Below are positions 32,101 through 43,300 of a stretch of 64,000 nt of DNA, piece by piece. Source of the DNA: Neolewinella persica DSM 23188 (GTDB lineage: Bacteria > Bacteroidota > Bacteroidia > Chitinophagales > Saprospiraceae). Position 1 is the first letter of the stretch, and each line of letters opens with the position of its first letter. The notes beneath the pieces are model-generated. The model saw nothing but the letters and a program-made list of their open reading frames with translations, did not search any database and had not been told where the DNA came from. The translations under genes were made by a program, and so were the position numbers. Where the stretch lies: assembly GCF_000373105.1 (NCBI RefSeq), contig NZ_KB890446.1, positions 1-64,000 on the forward strand. The letters run 5' to 3'.

Positions 32101-34317
32101 ATGATCACCGACGAAAGCATACAACTCGTAAAAGACACCGCCCGCGTGGAAGACATCGTGGGCGACTATGTAAACCTGCGTCGGCGCGGACAGAATATGC
32201 TGGGACTCTGTCCTTTTCACAACGAAAAGACGCCGAGCTTCAACGTTAACCCAAGCCGTAACATCTACAAATGCTTTGGCTGTGGGGAAGGCGGGGATCC
32301 GATCAAGTTCCTGATGACGCTGGAACAGCTCACCTACCCCGATGCCATCCGTAAGATTGCCGCCAAGTACAACATCCAACTCGAGGAAAAAGAAGTCAGC
32401 CAGGAAGTCAAGGAAGAACGGCAGGAAAAGGAGAGCCTGATCCTGGTCAATGAGTTTGCGCAGCAATGGTATGCCGATCAGCTGTACAATACGGATGAAG
32501 GCAAAAGCATTGGACTGAGCTACTTCAAAAGTCGCGGCTTCCGCCGCGATGTCATGGAGAAATTCGGCCTCGGCTTTGCCCCCAACAGCCGAAACGGACT
32601 GTACAAAGCTGCCCTGGCCAGCGGCTACAAAGAAGAACAACTCGATAAGCTCGGCCTGATCCGGAACAAGAAAGACTTCTTCTGGGACCGGGTCATGTTC
32701 ACGATCCATAACCTGAGCGGTAAGCCGATCGCGTTTGCCGGTCGGATCCTGAAAAAGGACGTTAAGGCGCCGAAGTACGTCAATAGTCCGGAGTCGGAGA
32801 TTTACCATAAATCCGACGTCCTGTACGGCCTGCACCAGGCCCGGGGGATGGTTCGGAAGCTGGACAATGTGTACATGGTGGAGGGTTACACCGACGTCAT
32901 CAGCCTGCACCAGCACGGCATAGAAAACGTTGTTGCTACCTCGGGCACCAGTCTTACTTCGGGACAAGCCCGGCTCGTTAAACGACAAACCGAAAACGTT
33001 ACCCTGCTATATGATGGTGACAAGGCTGGCATAAAGGCAGCCCTGCGCGGTGTTGATGTCCTCCTGATCGAAGGACTAAACGTCCGCGTCGTCATCCTGC
33101 CCGACGGCGAGGACCCCGACAGCTACATGCAGAAGGTCGGTACCACCGCCTTCGAAGAGTACCTGACCAAGAAACGCCGTGACTTCCTCTTCTTCAAAGC
33201 AGACCTGCTACTGGAAGAAGCCGGAGACGACGTGGCCGCCCGTAGCGACGCGATCCGCTCCAGCATCGCCACCCTGGCGCTGGTGGAAGACCCCCTGAAA
33301 CGTGCTGGTTACCTGCAGCAGTTTACCGGCAGATTGGGTCTGGAGGAAAGCCTGCTGGTGAACCTGGTCAACCAGGCCGTGGCTGATCGCCGGGAGGAAG
33401 TAAAGAAAGAACAAGACCGCGAGCAGCGGCGAAGGGAGCGGAACGCCCGGGCGGAGAATGCCCCTGGCCTGCCCCCCGTTCGTCCGCAGCGGCCGCAACG
33501 TCCCAATAAGAAAGATATACCTCCGCCGCCCACTGAAGACCGTTGGGCAGGGATGCAGGAACCTGGGTTTGCGGGGGCGGAGCCCCCGCCCGCTGGCAAC
33601 GACGACTACGCGCCCGACTGGGGCGGTATGGACGACGGCGGCTGGGCCGGAATGCAGGAACCTGGGTTTGATGACAGTGGCGGCATAGAGATTCCTCCGC
33701 CCTTCATCGATGGCCAGGTGCCGGAGATGCCGGGTAAAGACCCGTTGAAGGAAGCACTGCTTTTTACCGGTCACACCTTTCAGGAACAAGATCTTGTCAA
33801 GATCCTCATCGTCCACGGTAGTAAGCTGCACGATGAAGAGACCAATACGTCAATTGCAGGTTTCCTGACGGCTAATACTGCCGATATACTGGGAGATTTC
33901 GACAGTGAACAATACCGGAAGGTCGCGGTACTCGTAGCCGATTACGTCCGGCAGCATCAGCAAGGACCCGCTCCGGAGTGGTACCTGAATCATCCGGAGG
34001 AAAATATCCGGCAGATGGCCGTTTCTGCTACATTGAGTCCGCATACGATGAGCCCCAATTGGCAAGAGAAGTACAAAGTGTACCTCCGCCAAAAACACCC
34101 GACCGAGAACCATAAACTCTATGCAGAGAACTTCCTGCGCATTTTCCGGATGGAGAAAATCGACCGGAAATGCAAAGACAACATCCGTAAGATCAAAGAA
34201 TACGAGAAGGGCGATGACCATAAGAAACTTGTCCTGCACATGAAACTACAGATGAAGCTGGATGAAATGCGAAAGGCGCTGGCGGCTGAGTTAGGAACGG
34301 TGGTGTTGGGGAAGTAG
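32101..34317 (+). CDS. dnaG: DNA primase, 738 aa, with an unusual linker insert
   Basis: Synthesises RNA primers for replication. The N-terminal CHC2 zinc finger has Cys37, His40, Cys58 and Cys61 (CPFHNEKTPS ... YKCFGCGEGG). The catalytic core and TOPRIM domain include YMVEGYTDVISLHQHG (near 259) and LLYDGDKAG (near 300). The C-terminal helicase-interacting part is helical. At 738 aa it is longer than usual because residues about 437-545 are a Pro/Gly/Asp-rich low-complexity linker containing WAGMQEPGF twice. ATG directly follows its candidate promoter. Confidence 0.96.
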   Translation: MITDESIQLVKDTARVEDIVGDYVNLRRRGQNMLGLCPFHNEKTPSFNVNPSRNIYKCFGCGEGGDPIKFLMTLEQLTYPDAIRKIAAKYNIQLEEKEVSQEVKEERQEKESLILVNEFAQQWYADQLYNTDEGKSIGLSYFKSRGFRRDVMEKFGLGFAPNSRNGLYKAALASGYKEEQLDKLGLIRNKKDFFWDRVMFTIHNLSGKPIAFAGRILKKDVKAPKYVNSPESEIYHKSDVLYGLHQARGMVRKLDNVYMVEGYTDVISLHQHGIENVVATSGTSLTSGQARLVKRQTENVTLLYDGDKAGIKAALRGVDVLLIEGLNVRVVILPDGEDPDSYMQKVGTTAFEEYLTKKRRDFLFFKADLLLEEAGDDVAARSDAIRSSIATLALVEDPLKRAGYLQQFTGRLGLEESLLVNLVNQAVADRREEVKKEQDREQRRRERNARAENAPGLPPVRPQRPQRPNKKDIPPPPTEDRWAGMQEPGFAGAEPPPAGNDDYAPDWGGMDDGGWAGMQEPGFDDSGGIEIPPPFIDGQVPEMPGKDPLKEALLFTGHTFQEQDLVKILIVHGSKLHDEETNTSIAGFLTANTADILGDFDSEQYRKVAVLVADYVRQHQQGPAPEWYLNHPEENIRQMAVSATLSPHTMSPNWQEKYKVYLRQKHPTENHKLYAENFLRIFRMEKIDRKCKDNIRKIKEYEKGDDHKKLVLHMKLQMKLDEMRKALAAELGTVVLGK

Positions 34318-34630
34318 CTTCGCTAAAGCTTCATCTTGTAGCGATTCCTTATTTTAAAGTGCCCCCAATATGTGGACAACATATCGCACCCAGATGATGA
34401 CTCAGAAGCCGTCAGACGGAATTTTTACCGACTGCGTCAGGTAAAAACGATCCGTCAGTTTGCGAACAATGGCCTGGAGCGGTCGTCCGACCAGTTCTTT
34501 TAGCCGGCTACGCCAGGCTAAAAGAACTGGTCGGACGACTTCAGCCTCTTCAATTTGTTTTACACACGTCCCCAACAAGCAAACCAGTTTCCACCGCATT
34601 TTCCCTACCTTGCCCCGCCAAAATAAGCCC
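34318..34630. other. 313-bp intergenic region with a perfect long hairpin
   Basis: It contains a weak hairpin at the dnaG stop (34316-34330), the 24-bp perfect inverted repeat 34482-34539, and a near-consensus -7 box TAccTTGC (34606-34613) for the downstream nitroreductase. No gene was seen. Confidence 0.6.
34482..34539. repeat. Perfect 24-bp inverted repeat, 10-nt loop
   Basis: 34482-34505 and 34516-34539 are exact reverse complements (outer end gtcgtccgaccagttctttt). The outer tcgtccgac word and the gcc/ggc loop edges recur in the hairpin at 47221-47261. No T run follows on either strand, so it looks more like a small mobile or protein-binding element than a terminator. Confidence 0.85.
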
Positions 34631-35191
34631 ATGTTACCAGCCATAAAAAACCGCAGGTCCGTATTTCCACAATTCTTTACCGATCAGCCCGTTGAGGAGG
34701 CTTCCATTGAAGCCTTACTCGAAGCGGCCAACATGGCGCCGAGCCATAAAAAAACGGAACCATGGCGTTTCCGGGTATACACCGGAGCAGGACGGGATCA
34801 ACTCAGCCAAACGGTCAAAGAGGTCTACGAAGCTGCCCGTGCGCCAGAGGTTCGGGACCCTAAGGTCGCGCCAAAATTTGCCAAAAAGATCGACCAATCG
34901 CCAGTAGTCATTGCCGTATTCCTGCACCGTGACCCGACTGGTAGCCTTCCGGAATGGGAAGAAGTTGCAGCCGTGGCCTGCGCGGTCGAAAACCTGTGGG
35001 TAAGCCTTGATCATTATGACCTGGGCGGCTACTGGTCTAGTCCGGGGTTCCTTTGCGGTCGTTATGGTCAATGGCCCGATGCCGAGGACAACGAACGATG
35101 CCTGGGCCTTTTCTATCTTGGCCATTACGAGATGCCCGACCTGCCGCGCCCACGCGGAGCGTGGGAGGATAAGGTGATTTGGACAAAGTAG
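34631..35191 (+). CDS. Nitroreductase-family flavoprotein, 186 aa
   Basis: FMN-dependent nitroreductase-like fold. The N-terminal RRSVFPQFF is the phosphate-binding R-R-S motif. ALLEAANMAPSHKKTEPWRF is the canonical A-x-x-APS-x-x-x-x-PW segment with K/T in place of N. The middle has a helix then VVIAVFLH, and the C-terminal GLFYLGH corresponds to the usual G-x-x-x-G-Y/H motif. The start at 34631 fits; the frame is open upstream through the hairpin only. Physiological substrate unknown. Confidence 0.9.
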   Translation: MLPAIKNRRSVFPQFFTDQPVEEASIEALLEAANMAPSHKKTEPWRFRVYTGAGRDQLSQTVKEVYEAARAPEVRDPKVAPKFAKKIDQSPVVIAVFLHRDPTGSLPEWEEVAAVACAVENLWVSLDHYDLGGYWSSPGFLCGRYGQWPDAEDNERCLGLFYLGHYEMPDLPRPRGAWEDKVIWTK

Positions 35192-35226
35192 TCTGCCACA
35201 AAACATTAATTATTAGCACCCCAGCC

Positions 35227-35805
35227 ATGCGTCCAGAACTTTTCAACGTCGATACTGCCTTACTCACTAACCGCTGTGTTGTGCGGCGTTTTCGCGAGAA
35301 TGAAGGGGTAGCATTTCAAAAGTTGATTTACGCCAACCGGGACATCCTCCAGGACCATTTCCCCCTGCTGGTAGGAGAGATATCCGCTACCGATGATGCC
35401 GCAGAGGCTTTCCTACGGGAACGCATCGCTGCCTGGCTACTCCAACAAGACTATACTTTCGGTATTTGGTCGAACGAATCCACTAAGCTAATTGGCTACA
35501 TCCACTTATTTGAGATCAACTGGGAAGTGCCCAGTGCTGAGATCAGCTTTTTCATCGACAGGGACCATCAAAAGGTTGGTTTAATGACCGAGGTACTGGC
35601 CAGGGTCGTCCGCTTTGGGTTCAAGCAGTTAGCATTGGAAAAGATATACTTACGCGCATTGTCTGACAATTATGATTGCCAGCGATTGGTTCGCCGGGTC
35701 GGCTTTAGCCGGGAAGGTGACCTGCGTAACGAGTTTCGGAAGCCAGGAGGGATGCTGGTGGATTTGGTCCGCTTCGGCTTTAGCCGGGAAACCTACGGAG
35801 AGTAA
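35227..35805 (+). CDS. GNAT-family N-acetyltransferase (RimJ/RimL type), 192 aa
   Basis: The opening LTNRCVVRRFRENE and the fold pattern match the RimJ/RimL acetyltransferase group. GYIHLFEINWEVPSAEISFF is the beta4-beta5 region, the acetyl-CoA segment is weakened (DRDHQKVGLMTEVL where Q-x-x-G-x-G/A is usual), and ALSDNYDCQRLVRRVGFSREG carries the conserved N-x-x-S/C...GF motif. Substrate unknown. The start ATG is at 35227; it lies 35 bp after the nitroreductase stop, so co-transcription is likely. Confidence 0.88.
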   Translation: MRPELFNVDTALLTNRCVVRRFRENEGVAFQKLIYANRDILQDHFPLLVGEISATDDAAEAFLRERIAAWLLQQDYTFGIWSNESTKLIGYIHLFEINWEVPSAEISFFIDRDHQKVGLMTEVLARVVRFGFKQLALEKIYLRALSDNYDCQRLVRRVGFSREGDLRNEFRKPGGMLVDLVRFGFSRETYGE

Positions 35806-36125
35806 GGGAAGAAAGGGGAAAGGAAGGGAAAAGAGCAAAAACCATCAGGCAGACGAAAACCGCAAGGGATTTACCCGTTGTGTAGCTTCGGCTTTAACCG
35901 AATAGCTCAAAACCCTACGCGCAGATTGTAACCATCCTCGTTGATCGAAGGAATGGATTTACCCTAACGATAGTAAGTCTATTGCCTTAGATAATTGGCT
36001 TTGCGATGCAGAAATAAATTTGTGTGTACATTCGACACAGATAACAGGATAGTAAAGGACACTCTACTCGGATGCACCCTTTACTTTTCCGCACTGGCAA
36101 ATTGCTCAAAATTTTGGCAAAAGAC
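35806..36125. other. 320-bp intergenic region with the first locus operator
   Basis: A purine-rich stretch with roughly 8-bp rhythm (35806-35845) is followed by a small hairpin ttcggctttaaccgaa (about 35888-35903) and then the operator-like palindrome 36023-36039, 86 bp before the sulfatase-GH78 start. No gene was seen. Confidence 0.6.
36023..36039 (+). promoter_or_regulatory. Putative operator 1 of the polysaccharide locus
   Basis: TGTGTACATTCGACACA: TGTGT and ACACA half-sites with a 7-nt spacer. It overlaps a -7-like TAcaTTCG. It is near-identical to sites at 56879 and 61610. Confidence 0.65.
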
Positions 36126-39100
36126 ATGATCATGCAACTGAACCAACGCTTCTTCCTATCCTACATCCTTTGTCTTCTGTTTTGTGGCGTTGCTGACGCT
36201 CAGCCTGATCGCCCCAACATCATTTTCATCCTTACCGACGATCAGCGCTTCGACGCTCTGGGCTATGCCGGAAACGAATTGATCCACACACCAGAAATGG
36301 ATAAGCTGGCCGAAGCCGGCACCTATTTCAGCCACGCCATGGTCACTACGCCGATCTGTGCGGCCAGCCGGGCGAGTTTACTTTCGGGCGTTTACGAACG
36401 GACGCACCGCTTCAACTTCCAGACGGGAGACATTCGGGAAGAATACATGACAGCTGCTTACCCCAAAGTTCTGCGGCAGGCCGGTTACCACACCGGCTTT
36501 TATGGCAAATACGGCATCCGCTATCAGGGCGAAGCAAAGATGTTTGACGAGTACGAAACCTACGACCGTAATAACGCCTTTGATGACCGTCGCGGTTATT
36601 TCTATAAAACAATCGACGGAGACACCGTTCACCTGACGCGGTATACCGGTCAGCAAGGCCTGGATTTCATCGAGAAAAACGCCACCGAAGACAAGCCGTT
36701 CTGCCTGGCGCTCAACTTCAGCGCACCGCACGCCCATGACCGGGCAAAAGACCAGTATTTCTGGCAAGAGACCACTGCTCCCCTCCTTGCCTCTACCACC
36801 ATCCCTGCACCTGCGCTAGCCGCCCAAAAATACTTCGACATCCTGCCCCAACCGGTGCGCGATGGCTTCAATCGCCTCCGCTGGACCTGGCGCTACGACA
36901 CCCCCGAAAAGTACCAGCACAGTGTAAAAGGGTACTATCGGATGCTCTCTGGCATTGACCTGGAGATCGGCAAACTGCGGAAGCAACTGGCCGCAAAAGG
37001 GCTCGAAAAAAACACCGTCATCATCCTTATGGGCGATAACGGTTACTTCCTTGGCGAACGCCAGTTGGCCGGTAAATGGCTGATGTACGACAACTCCGTT
37101 CGGGTGCCGCTGATCATCTTCGACCCACGAGGGAAACAGCCTGTCAACAGCGATCAGTTAGCGCTCAACATCGACGTCCCCGCAACTATTCTGGATTTAG
37201 CAGACGTTAAAAAACCCGACTTTTACCAGGGGCAAAGCCTGCTGCCCGTCGTTAACGGCACGACGAAAGTCCTGTCAGATCGGGATACGGTCCTGATCGA
37301 GCACATCTGGGATTTTGAAATGATTCCCCCCAGTGAAGGCGTACGTACTAAAGATTGGAAATATTTCCGCTACGTAGACGATCAGCGCGCCGAAGAACTC
37401 TATAACCTCAACGACGACCCACAAGAAACCAACAACCTTGCGGAGGACCCGGACTTCTACCCCATCCTGCGTAGCCTACGGCAAAAATGCGATCAACTGA
37501 TCGCTCAATACAGCGACAATTACTCCGCAGCGCCAACCGGCCTTTCCCTCGAATACATCCGCGAGCCTGCCACCATTGTTCTGCGTGACCCCAAACCAGA
37601 GTTTGGCTGGATCGTGCCGGAGGGATCCGAATTCCAGGCGGCTTACCAGGTGCTGGTGGCCTCCACCCGGGGCGACATCGACGCAAATAATGGCGACGTA
37701 TGGGACAGTAAAAAAGTAACCGATAGCCGCAACTTTGGCCTGGAATACGAAGGGCCCGCTCTCGACCCGAAAAAGACCTATTTCTGGAAGGTTCGTATTT
37801 GGGACGACGTCAACAGATTGTCGCGCTACTCCGAACCACAGCAGTTCCGGGGCGTGGATACCGAGACGGATAACTACATCGCCCTTTCCAGCGACGGGGC
37901 CGGGCAGAAAGGCGACAAAGGCGGCCGTTACCTGAGCACCGGGAACATCTTCCAGATGGACCGGGTGAAGCCGGTAAAACTGGAGAAGCGTGGTGACGTC
38001 TGGTTCGTCGATTTTGGTAAGCACGGCTATGCCAATATGGAACTGACCTACACGGCAAAACGTAACGATGTGCTGACCATCCGCATCGGCGAAAAATTGA
38101 AAGACGGTAAGATCGACCGCAAGCCCGGCGGCCACATCCGTTACCAGGAAATGCAACTGCCGGTGATGAAAGGTACGCATACCTACACCCTTCCCATCGT
38201 CCCCGACGAGCGTAATACGAAGCCGCTTGCAGTGCATTTACCAGACAGTATTCCGGTGCTGATGCCGTTCAAATATGGCGAGGTCGCAGGTGCAAAGGGA
38301 GAACTGAAAAGCAGTGATTTTACCCAACTCCGGTACTACACCTACTGGGACGACGACGCCAGCTATTTTACCTCCGACAACGACATTCTGAACCAGGTTT
38401 GGGAGATGTGCCGCTACAGCATGAAGGCCACCTCCTTCGCCGGGCTCTACGTTGATGGCGACCGCGAACGCATCCCCTACGAAGCCGACGCCTACCTGCA
38501 GCAGCTGAGCCATTACACTACCGACCGCGAATACGCCATCGGCCGCCGTACCATCGAGTACTTCATGGAGTATCCGACCTGGCCAACGGAGTGGCAACAA
38601 CACGTCGCCCTCATGTTCCACGCCGACTACATGTATACCGGCAATACAGAGCTCATCGCTGAATACTACGACGAGCTGAAGCATAAGACGCTGCTGGAAC
38701 TCGTCGGGGAAGATAATATGGTCAGCTCTACCCGCGTCACACCGGAGTTTATGAAGAAGCTCGGCTTTGGAGAACGGAAGGACATCCTCAAAGACATCGT
38801 CGACTGGCCATCTGCCAACTGGCAGGGAAACCCCGAAGTAACCGGCGAACGCGACGGTTTCGTCTTCATGCCAAACAATACCGTCATCAACGCCCTCTTC
38901 TACAAGAACATGCTCATCATGGCTGAATTTGCCCGGATACTTGGCAAAACTGACGATGAGCTCGAATTCAATATCCTGGCGCTGCGCGTCAAGCAGGCCG
39001 TCAACAACACCATGCTCGATCGGGAAAAGGGTTACTATGTAGACGGTGAGGGCACAGACCACAGTTCGGTCCACGCCAATATGTTCCCCCTTGCCTTTGG

Positions 39101-39698
39101 TCTGGTACCGGAGGAGTACAAGAAATCCGTAGGCGCATTCATTAAAAGTCGGGGCATGGCCTGCTCGGTCTACGGTGCCCAGTACCTGATGGAAGCTCTC
39201 TACGAAGCAGACATGCAGGACTACGCACTGGAAATGATGGCCGATACCATTGGTGACCGCAACTGGTACAATATGATACGTGAAGGCTCCACGGTTTCGA
39301 TGGAAGCCTGGGGCTTCAGGTACAAACCCAACCTGGACTGGAACCACGCCTGGGGCGCGGTACCCGCCAATATAATTCCCCGTCAATTGTGGGGAATACA
39401 GCCAAAGACACCGGGCTACGGCGTGGCCACCATCCGCCCGGCCATGAGTAACCTGAAGCGAAGCACCATCAAAGTGCCAACGCTGCGCGGACCGATCACC
39501 GGGGAATATAAGTGGGTGAATGGCCGCAAACAGGTTTACACCCTAGACATACCAGCCAACATGGTTGGAGAGTTCAGCCTCCAGCTCAAAGACAACCAGG
39601 CGCTAAGCCTGAACGGTGAGAAGGTAAATCTTGCCTTCGGATCAGTTCGGCTACTTCCCGGTAAAAACGTGCTGGAGGTCAACGTTAATTCCTTCTAA
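36126..39698 (+). CDS. Sulfatase-GH78 rhamnosidase fusion, about 1190 aa
   Basis: The start at 36126 gives a signal peptide ([18 protein letters not shown]); the frame opens at 36072. Residues about 25-470 are an S1 sulfatase: [16 protein letters not shown] metal site and active-site motif CAASR (Cys78), whose Cys becomes formylglycine. From about 485 come a fibronectin-like and a sugar-binding beta domain. Then a GH78 alpha-L-rhamnosidase (alpha/alpha)6 barrel carries the acid region [15 protein letters not shown] and [10 protein letters not shown] near the base. Sulfatase-GH78 proteins are known in ulvan loci such as that of Formosa agariphila, where sulfate removal is coupled to rhamnose release. 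First gene of the locus; degenerate 20-mers lie in both halves. Confidence 0.92.
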   Translation: MIMQLNQRFFLSYILCLLFCGVADAQPDRPNIIFILTDDQRFDALGYAGNELIHTPEMDKLAEAGTYFSHAMVTTPICAASRASLLSGVYERTHRFNFQTGDIREEYMTAAYPKVLRQAGYHTGFYGKYGIRYQGEAKMFDEYETYDRNNAFDDRRGYFYKTIDGDTVHLTRYTGQQGLDFIEKNATEDKPFCLALNFSAPHAHDRAKDQYFWQETTAPLLASTTIPAPALAAQKYFDILPQPVRDGFNRLRWTWRYDTPEKYQHSVKGYYRMLSGIDLEIGKLRKQLAAKGLEKNTVIILMGDNGYFLGERQLAGKWLMYDNSVRVPLIIFDPRGKQPVNSDQLALNIDVPATILDLADVKKPDFYQGQSLLPVVNGTTKVLSDRDTVLIEHIWDFEMIPPSEGVRTKDWKYFRYVDDQRAEELYNLNDDPQETNNLAEDPDFYPILRSLRQKCDQLIAQYSDNYSAAPTGLSLEYIREPATIVLRDPKPEFGWIVPEGSEFQAAYQVLVASTRGDIDANNGDVWDSKKVTDSRNFGLEYEGPALDPKKTYFWKVRIWDDVNRLSRYSEPQQFRGVDTETDNYIALSSDGAGQKGDKGGRYLSTGNIFQMDRVKPVKLEKRGDVWFVDFGKHGYANMELTYTAKRNDVLTIRIGEKLKDGKIDRKPGGHIRYQEMQLPVMKGTHTYTLPIVPDERNTKPLAVHLPDSIPVLMPFKYGEVAGAKGELKSSDFTQLRYYTYWDDDASYFTSDNDILNQVWEMCRYSMKATSFAGLYVDGDRERIPYEADAYLQQLSHYTTDREYAIGRRTIEYFMEYPTWPTEWQQHVALMFHADYMYTGNTELIAEYYDELKHKTLLELVGEDNMVSSTRVTPEFMKKLGFGERKDILKDIVDWPSANWQGNPEVTGERDGFVFMPNNTVINALFYKNMLIMAEFARILGKTDDELEFNILALRVKQAVNNTMLDREKGYYVDGEGTDHSSVHANMFPLAFGLVPEEYKKSVGAFIKSRGMACSVYGAQYLMEALYEADMQDYALEMMADTIGDRNWYNMIREGSTVSMEAWGFRYKPNLDWNHAWGAVPANIIPRQLWGIQPKTPGYGVATIRPAMSNLKRSTIKVPTLRGPITGEYKWVNGRKQVYTLDIPANMVGEFSLQLKDNQALSLNGEKVNLAFGSVRLLPGKNVLEVNVNSF
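36804..36825 (+). repeat. Degenerate 20-mer inside the sulfatase domain
   Basis: ctgcacctgcgctagccgcc from 36805; in frame PAPALAA. Matches the consensus on the TGCACCTGCG side, weaker on the right. Confidence 0.45.
38276..38298 (-). repeat. Dispersed 20-mer (gag variant) inside the GH78 part
   Basis: tggcgaggtcgcaggtgcaa then agg; encodes GEVAGAKG just before the GH78 catalytic barrel. Shares the ggcgagg end with 20373. Confidence 0.65.
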
Positions 39699-39810
39699 AA
39701 TTGGCGAGGGCCTGAGCTCTGGGTAAAGCAGTCGCAAAGCGAAAAACTGTTCTTTGCTCTATTGCGAAACTAACGGAGAACAGCCCCTCATCCCCGTTAA
39801 CAACCCGGTA

Positions 39811-40329
39811 ATGAAGACTAAGCTACTAACCCTGCTTGTTTTACCCCTCCTCTGCACCTGCGCCCGCGCCCAAAGCAGCAACGTTGTGGCACTGGCCGAT
39901 GAAAGCCTGGTCACTCCCGATGGCTTGTACTTCGACGGCGAGCGCGGTGTCGACTACCAGTTCGGTCGTCAGATTTCGGCCCACGGCGACTGTATTGAGG
40001 TCATCGGCGGATTTGTGTTTGTAACCTGGTACCAGGGGGGAATGGATAATCGGCTCCTGCGGCTGTCCCGTCGACGGCTCGGTGACCCCGCCGCGCCGTG
40101 GGTCACACTGGAATTTCCCGATCAGCACATTGGCTACCGGGGAGACCCCACCATGGGAGATTCTCCCAACACGATCGCCGTAGGGGTCAGTACCATCGAC
40201 AGCACCGTACACCTGCTCTACGATATGCACGCCTACAGCCAGAGTGGTGTCCCGAACAACTTCTTTAATTACCGGGTGATGAACCGCGATGGGGCCGTTG
40301 TCCGTAAAATTATCCTACACCGATGCTAA
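39811..40329 (+). pseudogene. Truncated PL24-like ulvan lyase fragment, 172 aa
   Basis: Signal peptide from the ATG at 39811 (MKTKLLTLLVLPLL, then CTCARA). The following residues match the start of BNR-type ulvan lyases (PL24 group): VDYQFGRQISAHGDCIEV, FVFVTWYQGG, HIGYRGDPTMGDSPNTIAVG and STVHLLYDMHAYS. The family needs roughly 400 or more residues for its propeller; here the frame stops after about 150 mature residues, exactly where the GH106 gene starts (7-nt overlap). In relatives I recall GDSHNTIAVG, so Pro for His would also affect the active site. It is most likely a remnant left by a deletion. A 20-mer encodes the signal-peptide end. Confidence 0.7.
39852..39871 (+). repeat. Dispersed 20-mer in a signal peptide
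   Basis: ctgcacctgcgcccgcgccc; encodes CTCARA at the signal cleavage region of the lyase remnant. Confidence 0.7.
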
Positions 40330-43300
40330 GATTACTCACTGTTGTAGCCACCCTCCTCGTTTTCCTGGCTTGCGAACCGGGAGATGCCGATAGATCTACC
40401 GCCAAAAGCGCGACCGCAAATCCGTCGGCTGCGCCTACGGGGGAAGAATTGGCGGCAGGCTTCCTCCACCCGCCCAACGAGGCCAAACCCCGCACCTGGT
40501 TCCACGCCATGAGTGGCAACATGAGTAAGGTGGGATTGACGAAAGACCTCGAATCAATGGCCGACGTGGGTATTGGAGGTTTACTTTTGTTCAACGTAAG
40601 TCAGGGGATTCCCGTCGGTGATGTACCCTACAATTCTGATCGGCACCATGAGATGATCACCCACGCTGCGGCAGAATCTGAACGACTGGGGCTTAGCTTT
40701 GGCGTGCATAATTGCGATGGCTGGAGCAGCAGCGGCGGGCCTTGGGTAAGGCCGGAGGAGTCGATGAAAATGGTCGTGTGGAGCGAGACGATTGTTGATG
40801 GTGGTGGCGGGAAAACGGAGCGAATCCTGGCACAACCCACAACCAGGGAAGGGTACTATCGTGATATTGCCATATTGGCTTATCCCTCCCTGGAGGCTGA
40901 GGTGGAAGACGCCGAGAACATTCCTTCCGTAATGGCCTCGGATCAGCGCTACGACACGGGCTTGGTTACCGACGGTAAAACGGATGGAGAGGCACAACTG
41001 GGCAGCAAAGGAGAGCCGAAACCCTGGCTCCAGTTTTCTTATCAACGGCCTAAAACGATTCGTTCCGCTTCCGTAATTTTTACGGATCGCCACGGAACGG
41101 TAACGCTACAAAAATCTGATGACGGCAGTAAATTTGAAGATGTTCGCGAACTGTTCAAAGTTCGAACAGGGAAAGGAGAATGGGCGGTTAACGATCACTT
41201 TGACCCGGTAACGGCGGCCCACTTTCGCCTGCAGTTTAATCAGGAGATGGAACTGCGTGAAGCACGGCTGACGGGCACCTACTTCATTGAGAATCCACTC
41301 GGGCGCACCGCGATTGCGCGAACGGAGGATGTAGACCTTGGAGAGATAGGCGCACCACCCCCAGGGATGACCATTGATCCGACATCCGTTCTGAACCTGA
41401 CGGGTGATTTTAATCCTAACGGAGTACTTACCCATGACCTGCCACCCGGCAAATGGACCATTCTCCGTTTCGGCCAAACTTCCACCGGAGCCTTCAACAA
41501 CCCGGCAAGCAACGAAGGTCGGGGACTTGAAGTGGACAAACTGAGCCGCCCGGCCTTCAAAAAACACTACGATGCCTTTGTGAAGCGGGTGCTTGATAAC
41601 GCCAAACCGGTAGCGCCCAACGCCATGCAGTACGTAGAAATCGATAGCTACGAGATGGGCGGGCAGAACTGGACGGATGGTTTCAACGAAATTTTCGCGG
41701 AACGCAAAGGCTACGATTTTATTCCTTTTCTCCCCTTGGTGGCGGGACGTTTTATGGGCGCGGCCGCCGGTGCAAAGGACGTTGAAAAGCAACGTTTGGC
41801 AGAAGCGGTGCTGTACGACTACCGCGAAGTGATCTCCGACCTGTTTACCGAAAACTACTTTGAGTACTTCACCGAGCTGTGCCACGCAGATGGCATCAGG
41901 AGTTACGTTGAGCCCTACGGCTTTGGCCCGCTAAATGACCTGGACGTGGGTGGCACGGCAGACATCCCGATGGGAGAATTCTGGATGGACCGGGAGATCA
42001 ATATGGTGGAGTCCGCCGTCTCCGCCGCCCACATCTACGGTAAGCCGGTGATCTCGGCAGAATCTTTCACGACGGCTCCCGGCTTGAACTGGCGGGGAAA
42101 CCCCGCCATGGCCAAGGTCTCCGGCGACCGCGCCTGGGCGATGGGCATCAACGAGTTCATGTTCCACCGCTTCGCGCACCAGGCCAACCCCAACGTGACG
42201 CCGGGCATGACGATGAATCGCTGGGGTTTCCACTTCGACCGGACCCAGACCTGGTGGAGCAACGCTGGGAAAGCTTGGTTCCGGTACATCACCCGGGGAT
42301 CCTACCTACTTCGGCAAGGTTATCCCGTAGCCGACCTGATGATCTTCGTCGGCGACGGGAAGCCGAACTCCCGCTTTAAGTGGCAAGATTTCGATCCCGC
42401 CATTCCGAAATGGATTAATTACGACAACGTCAATACCGATGTATTGATCAACAGGGCTTCACTCGAAGACAAACACATTGTCCTCCCCGAAGGCGGCCGC
42501 TACCGGATGCTGGCGCTAAAGAACTGCGATCAACTGAGTCTACCTACGTTGCGCAGGTTAGTCAAAATTGTTGAAAGCGGCGTGATCGTATTGGGCGAAG
42601 CACCTTTACAATTAGCAGGATATGGGCATAGCGCCGAGGATTATGCTGAATTTGTAAAACTCTCGAACTACCTCAAACCTAAACTGGAGCGGTTTCATAA
42701 TTGGTCGGAGCTCTATAAATCTTACCAGATTTCACCAGATTTGAAGGCCCGCCAACACGACACCCCCATCTACGAACACCGCCGCGTTGGAGAAACGGAC
42801 ATTTATTTCCTGGTAAATGAAGACAGCACCCCCGTCACGCTGCACTTAGATACCCGAATCCGTGGCCGACAACCCGAACGGTGGAACCCGCTGACCGGAG
42901 AAATAACCGATATCGTTCGTTTCTCAGCACATACCTCAGGGACTGCCTTTAAACTCGAACTAGAACCGGAAGAATCCACCTTTATCGTCTTTCGCCAGCC
43001 CGTTTCTCCTTCACCTCCCTTAGTAAGGGATAGTAAACCTGCCGACAGCAAACAACGCTTTTACCGTACCTCAAATAGTGCAACGGCAATACTGGCCGAT
43101 CAGCCAGGAGACTACGTTGTATATTTCAGTTCCACGGATTTACAGTCCCGGACCATTGATGAACTAGCCGAGCCATTAGCCATCGACAATCCCTGGCAGG
43201 TAACCTTTCGGAAAGAGAATGGCTTTGCCGGAACATTGACATTTAATACCTTGACCGACTGGGCTAAACACCCCGACGAACGTATCAACTACTATTCCGG

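Noticed and set aside
34460..34630. Upstream start for the nitroreductase
   Set aside because: The extra 57 residues are encoded by the perfect inverted repeat and lack similarity to the family.
38238..39386. 382-codon minus-strand open frame
   Set aside because: It lies wholly antisense to the GH78 domain, has no recognisable domain, and follows from the codon bias of the real gene. The same reasoning removes 31984-32988, 37476-38237, 4635-5345 and the plus-strand frame 14336-15181 over gltD.
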